From contig ONCZ01000030.1 of assembly GCA_900316445.1 (NCBI GenBank), forward strand, positions 1 to 64,000: a stretch of DNA of 64,000 nucleotides. Direction: 5' to 3'. Positions within the stretch are counted from its first letter, which is position 1; the number at the start of each line of letters is the position of its first letter. The notes beneath the pieces are model-generated. The model did not search any database. It was not told the DNA's origin and was given only the letters and a program-made list of their open reading frames with translations. Source of the DNA: an uncultured Prevotellaceae bacterium. GTDB taxonomy: Bacteria > Bacteroidota > Bacteroidia > Bacteroidales > Bacteroidaceae. Position numbers and translations under genes: made by a program. Positions 63,601 through 64,000 of the stretch are shown here, in pieces.

Positions 63601-64000
63601 GTAGACGTCGAGGATGGAGCCACGGAGGGCAAACTGTCCTGGTTCATAGACGTAGTCCACTTCGTGGAAGCCGAACTCGCGAAGGGTTTTCTCGATATCC
63701 GAGACTGCAATCGTCTGGTCTTTGGTGAGGACGAGGGTGCGGGAGTCGAGGTTTTTCTTGGAAACGACGAGTTCTGTGATGGCCTCGGGATAGGTCACGA
63801 TGTACAAGCCCCCTAAGTTAGGGGGTTGGGGGTCTGAAGAAGCCTTTGACATTCCCTTGTTCAGACCCCTATCGTCCCCTAACTTAGGGGACAAAGCGGT
63901 CAACACCTCCGTGCGGAGGATCTCAGAGGCGGGATCGCGCTGGGCGTACTTCACGGCACGACGGTAGCTGGAGGGGAAGAAGAGCACATCGGAGGTGCCC
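60673..64000 (-). CDS. mfd: Transcription-repair coupling factor Mfd (5' end outside window)
   Basis: About 1108 residues visible; the start lies beyond 64000, since the frame is open to the edge (GTSDVLFFPSSY). Mfd pushes stalled RNA polymerase off DNA and recruits UvrA. Visible: the UvrB-like N-terminal part (LDVYSFSCEFPYRIDFFGDDIDSIR), the RNA-polymerase-binding CarD-like domain (EIGDFVVHVDHGVGKFGGL), translocase motifs (VCGDVGFGKTEVA, IDEEQKFGV, TMSATPIPRTL) and the C-terminal regulatory domain. Three in-frame repeat insertions were noted: residues about 32-62, about 408-424 (STPNTPSTPNT) and about 911-948. Confidence 0.95.
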   Translation of the reverse strand, partial: GTSDVLFFPSSYRRAVKYAQRDPASEILRTEVLTALSPKLGDDRGLNKGMSKASSDPQPPNLGGLYIVTYPEAITELVVSKKNLDSRTLVLTKDQTIAVSDIEKTLREFGFHEVDYVYEPGQFALRGSILDVYSFSCEFPYRIDFFGDDIDSIRTFEVENQLSREQRDQIEIVPELTVTADEKVSFLSFVPNDVLLVTKDFLYVHDAIERTYQEGFSAQAKREQLETATEMEQREIERQFRRELQLTTGSSFLSDALNFRRIEFGHRPSNTTSSIVRLTYSISAQPLFHKNFDLLQQTFADYLSKGYKIYICADSQKQNERLKDILADSANISFNPVDKTLHEGFIDHDLRICVFTDHQIFDRFHKYNLRSDKARSGKMALTLKEIQQFEIGDFVVHVDHGVGKFGGLVRMPISPSTPNTPSTPNTQSYQEMIKIIYQNGDSIYVSIHSLYKVSKYKSQDNGEPPRLSTLGTGQWERLKERTKKHIKDIARDLIKLYAKRRREKGFAFSADTYMQHELEASFLYEDTPDQLKATQDVKADMERARPMDRLVCGDVGFGKTEVAVRAAFKAATDGKQVAVLVPTTVLAYQHFRTFSGRLKDMPVRVDYLTRARSAKQTTALLKDLADGKIDIIIGTHKLIGKSVKFKDLGLLIIDEEQKFGVSTKEKLRQLKSNVDTLTMSATPIPRTLQFSLVGARDLSVIQTPPPNRYPIQTEIHTFGAEIITDAINFEMSRNGQVYFVNNRISDLTHIAEMIHKYIPDARVAIGHGQMKPEQLEQIVLDFSNYDYDVLLSTTIVENGIDIPNANTIIINGAHNFGLSDLHQMRGRVGRGNRKAFCYLLAPPLAALNPESRRRLEALENFSDLGSGINIAMQDLDIRGAGNLLGAEQSGFISDLGYETYQKILNQAMAELRNEQPTPNPSPREGSLNSSSAAHSVSKANQSPLPWGGEGGGFVSDCTLESDLEMYFPDLYVPSDSERMLLYRELDNLAASQHLDDDLAAYRSRLTDRFGAIPDVAEELIRVVPLRVCGKQLGIEKILLKQSKMHLYFVTNPDSPYFQSEAFGRILDYVGHNPRRCNFHETAGKRSVIIADVPSVDVALTICRAILSS
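61146..61252. repeat. Palindromic repeat inside mfd (PNPSPREG / PLPWGGEGGG type)
   Basis: Two 28-bp arms (61146-61173 and 61225-61252) are inverse complements with two mismatches, 51 bp apart. The element is read in frame as PTPNPSPREGS...SPLPWGGEGGG within the Mfd C-terminal region. Confidence 0.85.
62703..62760. repeat. GGAGTACTCGGAGTGTTC tandem repeat inside mfd
   Basis: A short-period repeat encodes PSTPNTPSTPNTQ just after the polymerase-binding domain start. A sister array lies at 1285-1330 in the gene upstream of secG. Confidence 0.75.
63809..63891. repeat. Palindromic CCCCTAAGTTAGGGG repeat inside mfd
   Basis: CCCCTAAGTTAGGGG (63810-63824) and CCCCTAACTTAGGGG (63876-63890) with flanking TCTGAA/TTCAGA form a nested inverted repeat, read in frame as about 30 extra residues near the Mfd N-terminus. 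Confidence 0.8.

Overview
The window reads as chromosome of a Bacteroidales bacterium, most likely a Prevotella-type (Prevotellaceae) anaerobe. Grounds: promoters of the Bacteroidetes type (TAnnTTTG at -7) before most operons, a tmRNA whose tag reads GERNYALAA, a Mfa2/FimB-type lipoprotein, a LytTR membrane regulator, a two-component hybrid with an AraC output domain, secreted GH3 and GH13 enzymes, butyrate kinase, and a capsule locus of Bacteroidetes layout. No tRNA, rRNA, CRISPR array or intact insertion sequence was seen.

Layout. 1-5.6 kb: a nitroreductase remnant, then a leftward block of secG, a conserved hypothetical, a sigma-54 activator read in one frame with an LptE-like lipoprotein, a divergent pdxA, and rlmN. 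5.7-11.3 kb: a 1233-residue glycosyltransferase/DUF4922/SpoIID protein, an AmpG-like permease and a lipoprotein. 11.4-19.2 kb, leftward: serine acetyltransferase, Mfa2-like lipoprotein, GH3 glucosidase with a dicarboxylate symporter, a 930-bp repeat-rich gap and a GH13 amylase. 19.4-21.1 kb: hydroxyacid dehydrogenase and tcdA. 21.1-30.2 kb: a bipolar sulfur cluster. 30.3-34.8 kb: response regulator, a sigma factor fused to a membrane protein, LytTR regulator, flavoprotein and SDR. 34.8-35.2 kb: tmRNA. 35.4-48.6 kb: capsule/exopolysaccharide locus with wzi. 48.8-64 kb: mixed housekeeping and regulatory genes, ending in a partial mfd.

The centrepiece is the sulfur cluster. Leftward from 24974 run a ubiquitin-like sulfur carrier (ThiS type), its E1-like activating enzyme, a JAMM metalloprotease, serine acetyltransferase and the PLP synthase pair pdxS-pdxT. 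Rightward from 25149 run DsrE, TusA, a family-2 encapsulin shell protein carrying a cyclic-nucleotide-binding-like insertion, a cysteine desulfurase with a long N-terminal extension expected to be its cargo tag, and a MetY-type sulfhydrylase. The two arms are driven from one 174-bp region of striking dyad symmetry: both start codons, both -7 boxes, two -33-like boxes and a central palindrome are all centred on position 25061.5. The parts fit a protein-thiocarboxylate route to cysteine or homocysteine combined with a sulfur-handling protein nanocompartment, with its own PLP supply.

Other themes. Several genes are fusions or have lost segments (sigma-54 activator/LptE, ECF sigma/membrane protein, sugar transferase/dehydratase, DUF4380-like/carboxylesterase, a deleted rpmE2, a pdxA without key residues). 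Short repeats are spread through gaps and also sit in frame inside coding sequences, including two palindromic elements within mfd. Two unrelated envelope genes share a distinctive promoter element.
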